Counted from the first letter of the stretch, positions 1 through 6,609 are shown. The stretch is 8,848 nucleotides of DNA from Desulfobacteraceae bacterium (GCA_030612945.1 JAUWMY010000083.1:1-8848), one strand, 5' to 3'. Program-made: numbers and translations. The notes: generated from the letters alone by a model not told the origin.

Positions 1-30
1 AAAAAACTCCAGAATTATCTAAGGGTTATA

Positions 31-70
31 GGAATTGCGACCGCTTCCCCCTTTTGCAAAGGGGGATTGA
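31..70. repeat. Palindromic intergenic repeat, copy 1
   Basis: The core 47-65 is CCCCCTTT-TGC-AAAGGGGG, an 8-bp stem with a 3-nt loop. Positions 44-70 are identical to 6194-6220, and the longer stretch 31-70 matches 6181-6220 at 36 of 40 positions in the same orientation. Palindromes of this C5T3/A3G5 kind are frequent between genes in Desulfobacterota; that is general knowledge, not tested here. No T-tract follows on either strand, so it is not a standard intrinsic terminator. The rest of 1-93 shows no gene. Confidence 0.8.
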
Positions 71-96
71 TGCCATACGGGCTTTTTCAAGAGATG

Positions 97-277
97 AACG
101 TCCAACATCGAACATCGAACGTCCAACATAGAATGAAAAAACCAATGTCGAATATTGAATGACTATTTTTTTTTAGCCGTTTTGATATTCGTAACGAAAA
201 TCTTAATTAATTCTTCTGTTTTCTCTTTTCCCATTCAAAATTCGATGTTGGACGTTCGATGTTCGATGTTCATTTTT
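97..277. repeat. Heptamer-word array with inverted arms (family A)
   Basis: The left arm reads as 7-nt units: AACGTCC (97), AACATCG (104), AACATCG (111), AACGTCC (118), AACATAG (125). The right arm is its inverse: CGATGTT (243), GGACGTT (250), CGATGTT (257), CGATGTT (264). Positions 104-129 and 245-270 form a perfect 26-bp inverted repeat with a 115-nt AT-rich centre. The centre holds TTCGTAACGAA (188-198) and, on the minus strand, a 23-codon reading frame (234 to 163) that I do not call a gene. The array lies downstream of the AI-2E gene, whose transcript would run into it. It explains most of the gene-free stretch 1-311. Confidence 0.85.
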
Positions 278-311
278 TCCCAGTCCCTCCTGGGCAAAAA
301 CAACTTAGCGC

Positions 312-1442
312 TTAAGGGGATTGAGGGGGTGGGGAGCCGGCCGGTACTTCGGCCCGGGTCAAAAAGCGCTGGTAGTATGCCACAAGCAGGCAGGTCATGG
401 GCAGGGCAATAATCAGCCCGAAGATTCCAAGCAACTTCCCCCATATGGACAGGGACAGCAAAATCATTGCCGGACTGAGGCCCATCTCCTTGCCCATGAT
501 ACGAGGGGTCAGTATTGCGTCCTGGATTATCTGAGCTACCACAAAGACCAGGCCGGTCAGCGCCAGCATCGTCCATAAGCTACCGCCAGTATCCAGGGCG
601 TGGACCAGGGCCAATAAAATGGCGGGTATAAGCCCGATAATCTGAAGATAAGGTACCATATTCAAGAGCCCGATAAACAGGCCCAGTAGAATGGCCATTG
701 GCATGCCGATGATCAAAAAACCAACAACAAACAAAACCCCTGTAATGGATGCCACCAGTGCCTGGGCCCGGAAATAGCGGTTCATGGCAGAGTCGAAATC
801 ACTGACAAAGCCTGTGACAGCTTCCCTGGAGGCCGGCGGGAGAAAGGCTTTCCAGCCCTGACTGACCTTCTGGTAATCCATAAGTAAAAAGACCAGATAA
901 AGCCCGATCACGGCCAGCCCGACCAGTCCTATAATAAAGCTCGCCGTCCCGCTAATAAGCCCCCATACGCCCGGTAAAACCTTCCGTGCAACAGACTCGG
1001 CAATCTTCCAGAAATTGTCGGCTTTGAAAAAATCCTGGACCTCCTTTCTTGCCGCGAAATCCTTCACAGCCTGCCAGAGATCCGGAGGGAGAATTTTTGA
1101 CGCGCGTTCGGTCAGATCCGAGCTTGTGACTACTTCGGACAAAACCCTACCCATGTGCGCTGTCTCACTCGCAATCATGGGAAGGATCAGCCAAGCCAGG
1201 AGCACCGCTGTCGCCAGGAGGCCAATCAGGCTGATAAGAACGGCAGCAAAGCGGTTAGGGATCTTTTTTTGCACCAGGGCTACCAGCGGGTTGATGAGGT
1301 AGGCCAGCAACAGGGCGACGGCAAAAGGAATTAGCACGTCGCTCAAATAGCCCATGAGCCAGACAAGTCCCAATAACAATCCCGCAGTTATGCAGATGCG
1401 CACAAGGCGGTCTAATGTATAAGGTCTGTTTTCGGAGAACAT
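312..1442 (-). CDS. AI-2E family transporter (PerM-like membrane protein)
   Basis: The product has 376 residues and belongs to the AI-2E transporter family (PF01594), polytopic inner-membrane proteins. Characterised members export autoinducer-2 or act as Na+/H+ antiporters, but most have no known substrate. The layout is typical: two N-terminal hydrophobic hairpins (about 15-100), a soluble central stretch (about 105-165), then more helices to about 365. The C-terminal family signature is plain: LNMVPYLQIIGLIPAI, then VAQIIQDAILTPRIMGKEMG, then GLSPAMILLSLSIWGKLLGI. The tail AGSPPPQSP is short and proline-rich. The frame can be extended to a TTG at 1466, but the ATG at 1442 is preferred because GGAGG lies 4 nt upstream. 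It is probably last in the unit running from 3739; the 91-nt gap before it contains a heptamer array and a 12-bp palindrome, so a separate promoter is possible. The family is certain and the transported substrate is not. Confidence 0.93.
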   Translation of the reverse strand: MFSENRPYTLDRLVRICITAGLLLGLVWLMGYLSDVLIPFAVALLLAYLINPLVALVQKKIPNRFAAVLISLIGLLATAVLLAWLILPMIASETAHMGRVLSEVVTSSDLTERASKILPPDLWQAVKDFAARKEVQDFFKADNFWKIAESVARKVLPGVWGLISGTASFIIGLVGLAVIGLYLVFLLMDYQKVSQGWKAFLPPASREAVTGFVSDFDSAMNRYFRAQALVASITGVLFVVGFLIIGMPMAILLGLFIGLLNMVPYLQIIGLIPAILLALVHALDTGGSLWTMLALTGLVFVVAQIIQDAILTPRIMGKEMGLSPAMILLSLSIWGKLLGIFGLIIALPMTCLLVAYYQRFLTRAEVPAGSPPPQSP

Positions 1443-1452
1443 AGCGCCTCCA

Positions 1453-1502
1453 TGGTAGTACCTCAATTGAGGTGGTACTTGGTATCCGGTACTGGGTACT
1501 GG
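1453..1502. repeat. Heptamer-word array (family B) with 12-bp palindrome
   Basis: Four 7-nt units run TGGTACT (1473), TGGTATC (1480), CGGTACT (1487), GGGTACT (1494), then GGT. Directly left of them is a perfect palindrome, CCTCAATTGAGG (1461-1472), and the stretch before that (from 1453) carries the inverse word AGTACC. The palindrome is 19-30 nt upstream of the AI-2E start codon, on the gene's 5' side, so it could act as an operator or as an RNA hairpin near the ribosome binding site. Confidence 0.7.
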
Positions 1503-1533
1503 TTTAGAGGAATATTTTTCGTTCAGATACTAC

Positions 1534-1848
1534 TTAGATATCCCTGCGATTAAACACTTCAAATTGATTTGAAGCATAGTATTTTGTTGGATTACCCAAG
1601 TCATCCACAACATATATGTTTACAAGAGCACCATCATCATTTTCAGGCGTATCAGATTTCCTGGCTTCAGCAAGCTTCCATGCCAATCTCCATGCCACTA
1701 CATCCGAATCCAAAGCCTTTTGTTTTTCACCTGGAGAATATTCAGTCACCCATTCGGAATTTTCCTGCTTTTGGAAGTGAACCCGAAACCCCTCTGGTTT
1801 CCTCACCCAGCCATCATCAATCACTTTTAACGCTTCAACTACTTTCAT
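1534..1848 (-). CDS. Hypothetical protein, 104 residues
   Basis: I do not recognise the family. The protein is soluble, with no signal peptide or membrane segment. It begins MKVVEALKVIDDGWVRKPEG, has a likely helix at about 45-65 (DSDVVAWRLAWKLAEARK), then a strand-like stretch (about 74-83, ALVNIYVVDDLGNP) and ends FEVFNRRDI. The alternation suggests a small alpha/beta fold. A TTG at 1863 would add five residues, but the ATG at 1848 has GGAGG 7 nt upstream and is preferred. That good site, the same direction and a 43-nt gap from the mscS-type gene support a real gene cotranscribed with it. The region is somewhat AT-richer than its neighbours. No function is proposed. Confidence 0.72.
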   Translation of the reverse strand: MKVVEALKVIDDGWVRKPEGFRVHFQKQENSEWVTEYSPGEKQKALDSDVVAWRLAWKLAEARKSDTPENDDGALVNIYVVDDLGNPTKYYASNQFEVFNRRDI

Positions 1849-1891
1849 TTGTTCTTCCTCCAATGTTTGATGCCTGTTATCCGCATCCGGG

Positions 1892-2749
1892 TTATTTGAC
1901 GTCTATTTCGCGAATATGATCTTCTTCCCCTGGAAATTCCGGAGAGGCGTCCCCATGATAGTGATGCACGTCCAATTGCGGGAAGGCTATGATGATTCCT
2001 TCGTGGTTGAAACGCAACTTGGTCTTCTCTATAAGCTCGCATCTGCTCGTCCAGTATTTCGCATTCTCCACCCAGCATCGGCCACCCAACTGGACACAAC
2101 CGTTGGCCAGATTCAAAACATACACGGTAGGCCTGGGTGTGACTTTCACCCGGGGATCCTCAATCATGATGGTTTCCAATATCTGTTTTGCCTTCAAGAT
2201 ATCCTGATCATATCCGATACCAACGTCAACCTTAACTCGCCTGGTTTCTGTGAATTGGTAGTTGATAACGAAATCATTGATAATCTTGGAATTGGGGATA
2301 AAAACCGTCTTTCCGTCAAATGTCCTCATACGGGTGTTAAGGATGGTGGTGGCTTCAATTTTCCCCAGGAGGTCTCCGACCTTGACAGTATTGCCAACTT
2401 TGAAGGGAAGGGTCGGAATCAAAGGTCGGAAGATTGCAATTATACCAATAACAGCCAGACTTACCAAAAAAAGAACACGGCGTATGACAAGGCTATTCAT
2501 GCCTAATTGTTCCAGGGCGGTTGCGATAACAATGACTAACACAATGATGGAAATGATACTGTTCACGGTGGAGACCGTTTGCGGCTTTAAGGCAAATCTC
2601 TCAAGCAGGAGTTTGAGCAGCTTGGATCCCTGCTTGATAACAATTAGACCAACCACCAGGATAAACAAAGCAATTACAAAATGTTGTCCTTGTGAGGCAA
2701 TTAACTCCCCCATTGCTCTATATTTTTCGAATGTGCCTGTACCTTCCAT
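1892..2749 (-). CDS. Small-conductance mechanosensitive channel, MscS family
   Basis: The product has 285 residues, the size of a minimal MscS (three transmembrane helices plus a cytoplasmic vestibule). Such channels open under membrane tension and release solutes on hypo-osmotic shock. Hydrophobic segments lie at about 22-39, 64-82 and 88-110. The beta-domain signature follows: PFKVGNTVKVGDLLGKIE (115-132), then TRMRTFDGKTVFIPNSKIIN (139-158), matching the usual MRT.DG..v.IPN.kii pattern. The C-terminal alpha/beta domain is at about 170-262, and the acidic tail ends EEDHIREIDVK. The third helix is odd: between LGM (82-84) and PFKVGN it is about 8 residues shorter than in E. coli MscS as I recall it, and it lacks the regular Gly/Ala packing pattern, reading LAVIGIIAIFRPLIPTL. 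The ATG at 2749 has a strong AGGAGG 5 nt upstream. Only 12 nt separate it from the TPR-protein gene before it, so the two are almost surely cotranscribed. Confidence 0.93.
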   Translation of the reverse strand: MEGTGTFEKYRAMGELIASQGQHFVIALFILVVGLIVIKQGSKLLKLLLERFALKPQTVSTVNSIISIIVLVIVIATALEQLGMNSLVIRRVLFLVSLAVIGIIAIFRPLIPTLPFKVGNTVKVGDLLGKIEATTILNTRMRTFDGKTVFIPNSKIINDFVINYQFTETRRVKVDVGIGYDQDILKAKQILETIMIEDPRVKVTPRPTVYVLNLANGCVQLGGRCWVENAKYWTSRCELIEKTKLRFNHEGIIIAFPQLDVHHYHGDASPEFPGEEDHIREIDVK

Positions 2750-2761
2750 TATACCCTCCTT

Positions 2762-3739
2762 TTATTTTAAAGACTTTTTCATCCGCCTGTCCACACTGGC
2801 CCTGGCCGCCTCACGGCTTTCCCCTCGAATATCGGCTTTTGCCATGGCCCATTTGTAGGCCTTCTCTACATCATTGGTATAAACCCCACACCACATCAGT
2901 CCGGAAATAGCGCCCAGGCCGTTTGAGTTTATTTTAATGGCTGATCGGAATGATTCCTCGGCGGCCTTATAATGTTTGTTTTTGTACAAGACCCAACCTT
3001 TGAGGTCGTGGGCCAGGTAAGAGGAAGGGGCTGCAGAGACGGCAGAATCGAATAACTCAGGATCAAGCGGGCCTTTATCACCCCATGATGAATGGAGATA
3101 ATATGTCTCCAAATCCCGGCCCAGAAGATCCAGGCCTTTAAGGGTGGTCTTCTCAGGCCATAAGGCCTTGGCCACCTGGGGATCCGGAAAGGGCAGGCCG
3201 CAGGCATCCAACCAGGCCAAAAACCCTTTACGAAAACCAATGAGCTGGTCGGCTGGATCCAGAATCAGCTCAGTTGTCCATTCTTCGCGTTCTCCCTTTG
3301 TATCCGTCAGCACCAGGGCGATTTGCATCTTGCTTCCCTGTTGTTGAACGCTGCCCCATAGCCAGTAACGGACGTCCTGTTCTTTGCCGAGTTTGGCTAT
3401 GTCAAGCCGGGGGCCCTCACCGCGACAATATGCCCTTAACCTTTCCTTTTCGAGGAAGATTTTTTTTACCCGCCAGCCAAACCAGAACTCCTTAAGCCCG
3501 GTGTGCGGGGCCACAACATTTCCCAGCAGGAAATGAACCCCCAGTCCAATACCGTCGTAGGTCTGGCCTTCCTTAGGTTGGAGTGGGAGAACGATCAGCC
3601 TGGGTTTGCTTACATCTTTTTTTTCAATGGACTGTCCCATAGGTCTGCTTTTTTCACCTCCCTCACAAACAAAAGGCAGCAATGCCAAACAAAAGGCTAT
3701 CAAAAACGATGCTGACAGACTTACTTTCCTTTGGCTCAT
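2762..3739 (-). CDS. Secreted TolB-like / TPR-containing protein
   Basis: The product has 325 residues. The N-terminus is a Sec signal peptide: MSQRK, a hydrophobic core at about 8-24 (SLSASFLIAFCLALLPF), then CEGGEK. The cysteine has no proper lipobox, so a soluble periplasmic protein is more likely than a lipoprotein. Residues 47-165 resemble the TolB-like/FlgO-type module found before TPRs in other proteins: RLIVLPLQPKEGQ, YDGIGLGVHFLLGNVV, and VRYWLWGSVQQQGSKMQIAL, which matches the 'v.G.v...g..i.i...L.d' pattern. Residues 243-311 hold one clear TPR (DLKGWVLYKNKHYKAAEESFRSAIKINSN) and a weaker second. A 12-bp longer form from the ATG at 3751 is possible, but the ATG at 3739 has GGAGG 5 nt upstream and gives a cleaner signal peptide. 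It heads the unit with the mechanosensitive channel and may be a periplasmic partner of it; that is inference. An 8-bp inverted repeat lies just upstream. Confidence 0.75.
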   Translation of the reverse strand: MSQRKVSLSASFLIAFCLALLPFVCEGGEKSRPMGQSIEKKDVSKPRLIVLPLQPKEGQTYDGIGLGVHFLLGNVVAPHTGLKEFWFGWRVKKIFLEKERLRAYCRGEGPRLDIAKLGKEQDVRYWLWGSVQQQGSKMQIALVLTDTKGEREEWTTELILDPADQLIGFRKGFLAWLDACGLPFPDPQVAKALWPEKTTLKGLDLLGRDLETYYLHSSWGDKGPLDPELFDSAVSAAPSSYLAHDLKGWVLYKNKHYKAAEESFRSAIKINSNGLGAISGLMWCGVYTNDVEKAYKWAMAKADIRGESREAARASVDRRMKKSLK

Positions 3740-3752
3740 GCCTTCCTCCATT

Positions 3753-3777
3753 CACTTAACACAGACCTCGTTAAGTG
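3753..3777 (-). promoter_or_regulatory. Inverted repeat upstream of the TPR-mscS unit
   Basis: CACTTAAC (3753-3760) and GTTAAGTG (3770-3777) are perfect 8-bp inverted arms around a 9-nt spacer, 14-38 nt upstream of the preferred start at 3739. The geometry suits a dimeric repressor site or an mRNA hairpin next to the ribosome binding site. AT-rich DNA at about 3780-3800 could carry the promoter, but I see no convincing -35/-10 pair. Confidence 0.4.
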
Positions 3778-3827
3778 GTTGTTATTATTAAAATTCATAT
3801 CGTTTGCCTGAAAATTGGACACTCGTA

Positions 3828-3937
3828 GAATTCAGGAATTCAGGAATTCAGGAATTTGGGAATTTGGGAATTGAAATATGAATCTTTTCCTTATCTTAAT
3901 CCCTCAATCCCTAAATCCACAATTCCTCAATTTGGCT
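3828..3937. repeat. Octamer-word array with inverted arms (family C)
   Basis: The left arm is five 8-nt units in tandem: GAATTCAG at 3828, 3836 and 3844, then GAATTTGG at 3852 and 3860, followed by a partial GAATT. After 27 nt the inverse arm runs in the same period: AATCCCTC (3898), AATCCCTA (3906), AATCCACA (3914), ATTCCTCA (3922), ATTTGG (3930). The reverse complement of the second arm aligns with the first through most of its length, with several mismatches that would be G-U pairs in RNA. It occupies the gap between the radical SAM gene and the TPR gene; nothing in 3740-4023 looks coding. Confidence 0.85.
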
Positions 3938-4023
3938 CCATATAGCCATTATGATGAGGATGGTGTCCAAAAATCGGACCTAGTTTTTAGATCAAATAAC
4001 GATGTCTGTAAAAATATTTTGCA

Positions 4024-5262
4024 TCAATTCTTTTCCAAATGCTTTCTGATATTTACCATACCTTCGACTGTGTAATGTTTGATGCTGCTATATCGGCTAA
4101 TAATATCTCCCGCTTCTCTGTTTAACTCCATTTGCTTTTCGCTTATTACAGTGCGAAACCCCTCATAAAATGGCCCTAATTTGATAGCTTTACCTTTATA
4201 GGTGTCATGGACCTTTGTGTGCGGATGAGCAAAAAGCCATCTCATTTGAAATGTAGTAATGGAATTCTCAGGCATGCTGTCCATGAAAGTTTTTAGTTCG
4301 CTAATATCATCTTGGATCAAATTGTCCCAACCTAATATGAAATTCGAATTAATATGTATTTTATTTCCATGACATAAACGAAGAAATTCTAACACCTCAT
4401 CTGTATTACAACCCTTGCCAATATATCTCAACATACGATTAGTTGGAAACTCCATGCCAAAACCTAATACAAGTTTCGGAAATCCGCCGCCATCCTCACT
4501 TAACACTTCCTTTAAAGCTGTATTTTCCGCTTTAGCAGGTCTAATGAACAGTCGGTACTCAATGTCATCCCTCCGGGGTAGTTCAGGCAGTACTTCTCTT
4601 ATGTATTGCGTTGTTATAGATCCTGTATTTAAACGCACTATTTTATGTCCATTATGTTCCATGTCTTCAAACTCATATTTCATATCCTTTCTTTTCCTGA
4701 ATACTTCCCTTGCATGAAGGGCAATGTTGCAGAATACACATTTACGCCAATAACACCCGTTATCCAATGTATATGAAAAATAGACACGGCTGTTATCCGG
4801 CACAAATTCAGGCACATCAACCTTCCATTTTCCAGAAAAGTTTGGAACCTCAAACCAATCTTCGACGCTCCTGCCGGTTATTTCCAGATTCGATGGCAAC
4901 ATATCATTATTCTCAACCTTTACATAAACAGGATGCCAGCCATTTTCATCGATTCGTCTTTCTGCTGCAATAGGACCGCCAACTATAAACCGGATATTCG
5001 GATATTCTTTTGCCCATACGTACGATTGATACAAATGATTCATATAGATAGCGCTAATAAAGACTGTGCCCTTATTAATGGGCAATTCTCTATTTTCATA
5101 TGTCTCATCCAAGTACCATTTTGTACGGTCTATCTCATGTTCGGTCCAATAAAAATCGCCTTTGCTTTTACACAGATCATAGGTATCTGAAAAACCATTA
5201 CACAGATCAAAATAGCCACTTTTTGTTTTGTTATAGAATTGCAGAAATAAAGTATCACGCAT
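4024..5262 (-). CDS. Radical SAM protein, B12-binding-domain-like N-terminus
   Basis: The product has 412 residues. Radical SAM enzymes bind a [4Fe-4S] cluster and cleave S-adenosylmethionine to start radical chemistry. The likely cluster site is C170, C175 and C178 in NGCYWRKCVFCNI, a CX4CX2C spacing rather than the commonest CX3CX2C. The spacing occurs in some B12-type radical SAM proteins, where a GCYW.rC.FC motif is known to me. The later core is family-like: LNTGSI (211-216), then FGMEFPTNRMLRYIGKG (268-284), then INSNFILGWDNL (304-315), the usual order in MiaB/B12-type members. The first about 140 residues contain FIVGGP (92-97), which recalls a cobalamin-binding domain, but no DxHxxG motif is seen, so it probably does not bind B12. 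The ATG at 5262 has GGAAGG 8 nt upstream. Base composition is visibly AT-richer than flanking genes, hinting at transfer. Substrate unknown; no precursor peptide or partner gene is adjacent. Confidence 0.85.
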   Translation of the reverse strand: MRDTLFLQFYNKTKSGYFDLCNGFSDTYDLCKSKGDFYWTEHEIDRTKWYLDETYENRELPINKGTVFISAIYMNHLYQSYVWAKEYPNIRFIVGGPIAAERRIDENGWHPVYVKVENNDMLPSNLEITGRSVEDWFEVPNFSGKWKVDVPEFVPDNSRVYFSYTLDNGCYWRKCVFCNIALHAREVFRKRKDMKYEFEDMEHNGHKIVRLNTGSITTQYIREVLPELPRRDDIEYRLFIRPAKAENTALKEVLSEDGGGFPKLVLGFGMEFPTNRMLRYIGKGCNTDEVLEFLRLCHGNKIHINSNFILGWDNLIQDDISELKTFMDSMPENSITTFQMRWLFAHPHTKVHDTYKGKAIKLGPFYEGFRTVISEKQMELNREAGDIISRYSSIKHYTVEGMVNIRKHLEKN

Positions 5263-5363
5263 ATTAATAACCTTCCGTCATTCGCCTTTACTATACTGTT
5301 TAAGAAAACTATTTTGGGGCCGTCATTTTTCACCCGTACTTCCCGTGAGTCGCTATACATCAA

Positions 5364-5456
5364 GTGATGCTGGATGCTCGATCCTGGATGCTGGCTAAAA
5401 AAAGCGTGATTCCCTATAGATATTCAGTATCCAGAAACCAGTATCCAGTATCTCGG
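5364..5456. repeat. Heptamer-word array with inverted arms (family E/F)
   Basis: The left arm reads GTGATGC (5364), TGGATGC (5371), TCGATCC (5378), TGGATGC (5385), TGGCTAA (5392). After 23 nt the right arm reads ATTCAGT (5422), ATCCAGA (5429), AACCAGT (5436), ATCCAGT (5443), ATCTCGG (5450). The reverse complement of the right arm matches the left at about 23 of 32 positions, most mismatches being A against G, which would pair as G-U in RNA on one strand. It fills the gap between the lipoprotein gene and the radical SAM gene. Confidence 0.8.
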
Positions 5457-5534
5457 CCCAATGAGGCTCAGACTTCTCTTTATGGCGATGAAACGGTAAA
5501 CCCCAAAAACATTATCTTAAGAGCTATACAATTA

Positions 5535-6074
5535 TCACTGAGCTACTTTTTCTTCTATATTTACCGACATTTTCTCAGTTATTTCCTTCCCGTTCTGCCT
5601 GATAACTAAATGGATACCATTTTTGCCATTTGGCATTATGCCAGGACTGATAATCGGCTTATCTGTATAGCGGTCTTTAATGGGGGCGCGTGCCAGCAAT
5701 TTGAACGGTGAAATGGTTTTTGAAAAACTCTGCCCTGAGACAATGGTATCTGCTGGCATTGTCAAGTTTTTGATATCCTCAGGCCTGATGCCATCAAATA
5801 CAAAAACTCCATGAGTGCGGCCATTATAGATGTAAAGCGTCTTGTTCCAGTCAACTTCCAGATTTTTATCGGTTCTATTGGTGACAACAAGGCGAAACGA
5901 AACAAAAAATTTGTTGGCGCTTTTTAGCGGCTCTATTTTGGCCTCATAATATGGATTGCCGGCCGTTTGAGCTGCAGGGCTGCTTATCCAGACTTTTGAT
6001 GTGGCACACCCCGCACCCATGGTCAGGGCAAGGCCAATTATTACAAATAAAGCATTTCTAATGTTATTATTCAT
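5535..6074 (-). CDS. Putative lipoprotein, 179 residues
   Basis: I do not recognise the family. The N-terminus is an export signal: MNNNIRN, a hydrophobic core (FVIIGLALTMG), then GAGC-AT with C23 as the likely lipidated residue. Gly at -3 makes the lipobox weaker than usual. Ala at +2 would favour outer-membrane sorting by the Lol rule. The mature part alternates strand-like stretches, for example FFVSFRLVVTNRTDKNLEVD (56-75) and TLYIYNGRTHGVFVFDGI (79-96), and looks like a beta-sandwich; this is inference. The end, HLVIRQNGKEITEKMSVNIE, is also strand-like. The ATG at 6074 has AGGAG about 6 nt upstream (on the complement of 6081-6086). It is separated by 272 nt from the next gene, so probably its own unit. 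Confidence 0.75.
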   Translation of the reverse strand: MNNNIRNALFVIIGLALTMGAGCATSKVWISSPAAQTAGNPYYEAKIEPLKSANKFFVSFRLVVTNRTDKNLEVDWNKTLYIYNGRTHGVFVFDGIRPEDIKNLTMPADTIVSGQSFSKTISPFKLLARAPIKDRYTDKPIISPGIMPNGKNGIHLVIRQNGKEITEKMSVNIEEKVAQ

Positions 6075-6180
6075 AGGTTTCTCCTTTCAGGCATAACAGG
6101 CCGTTTGGGTCTCAGACAGCCTCATAGAATATTATCCCGATCCCCATTGTCTCTGAATATGTAACTTCTCAATAAGTCGG

Positions 6181-6220
6181 GGAATTCCGTCTTCTTCCCC
6201 CTTTTGCAAAGGGGGATTGA
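6181..6220. repeat. Palindromic intergenic repeat, copy 2
   Basis: Same orientation as the copy at 31-70, with 36 of 40 positions identical and the last 27 exact. The stem is CCCCCTTT/AAAGGGGG (6197-6215). The two copies are 6,150 bp apart and bracket all six minus-strand genes. Confidence 0.8.
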
Positions 6221-6231
6221 GGCCTGCCCTC

Positions 6232-6253
6232 CCCGTCCCGAGGCCGGGACGGG
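6232..6253. repeat. Perfect 9-bp GC hairpin, REP-like
   Basis: CCCGTCCCG (6232-6240), loop AGGC, CGGGACGGG (6245-6253). No T-run follows on either strand, so it is not a standard terminator. It sits 111 nt from a RAYT transposase relic, and RAYTs are known to be linked with short palindromic REP elements; GGAG follows the stem at 6258-6261. Its identity as a REP is inference. Confidence 0.5.
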
Positions 6254-6363
6254 ATCGGGAGGCGCGACTTGGTGGCCATATGTCATAACTTGACGAAGCC
6301 GTTATGCTCGACCAGTCTCTCTCGCAATGTATCACGGCCAGGTCTGGGCCAGGGGGGATTTTT

Positions 6364-6477
6364 TTAATACAGGCTGGACTTATTGAGAACTCGCCTGAAT
6401 ATCTTTCGACGCTCAATCCCCCGGATAATGATGTGCTGAAAAACACCGGGAGCGTCAAGTCGAGCAGCTTGTGCCAT
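6364..6477 (-). pseudogene. RAYT (Y1_Tnp, IS200-like) transposase N-terminal relic
   Basis: A 37-codon frame begins MAQAARLDAPGVFQHIIIRG and continues IERRKIF before reading RRVLNKSSLY and a stop. The first about 27 residues closely match the start of REP-associated tyrosine transposases (Y1_Tnp, PF01797), which typically begin MaR..RldaPG..hHi..RGieRr.IFrdd. Intact proteins are about 200-330 residues, with an HxH motif and a catalytic tyrosine further on; none of that is present here, and I could not find the rest of the domain in any frame of 6120-6364. The gene has therefore lost nearly all of its length. There is no clear ribosome binding site before 6477. It is a remnant and not expected to be functional. 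Confidence 0.75.
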
Positions 6478-6609
6478 AAATTTGTTTGTAGAACTTTTCC
6501 GTGCAATTGTCAATTTAACTTTCTAAAGGCATCTCCTTCTGAATTCTGACTAATATTGAAGAAGGTATGGACTTTAAAATGTGTTTTGTGATAGAGTAAC
6601 CCTACCATT

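Noticed and set aside
97..277. CRISPR array
   Set aside because: The repeated unit is only 7 nt, with no spacer of constant length between conserved 25-35-nt repeats and no cas genes nearby.
271..312. Intrinsic terminator after the AI-2E gene
   Set aside because: There is a CCCAG/CTGGG stem (280-295), but on the gene's strand it is followed by A residues and the T-run is upstream of it.
1916..2506. Plus-strand 196-residue open frame
   Set aside because: It is antisense to the MscS-type gene, which has clear family motifs and a strong ribosome site.
2262..2858. Plus-strand 198-residue open frame
   Set aside because: It is the complement of the start of the MscS-type gene and the end of the TPR gene; low-complexity composition fits an antisense shadow.
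3940..4023. Terminator after the radical SAM gene
   Set aside because: GTCC/GGAC arms around an A/T loop give only a 4-bp stem, and no T-run follows on the minus strand.
6132..6506. Minus-strand 124-residue open frame
   Set aside because: It runs through the palindromic repeat and GC hairpin and overlaps the transposase relic in another frame; the translation shows no family features.
6304..6549. Plus-strand 81-residue open frame
   Set aside because: It is antisense to the transposase relic, has no ribosome binding site and no recognisable sequence.
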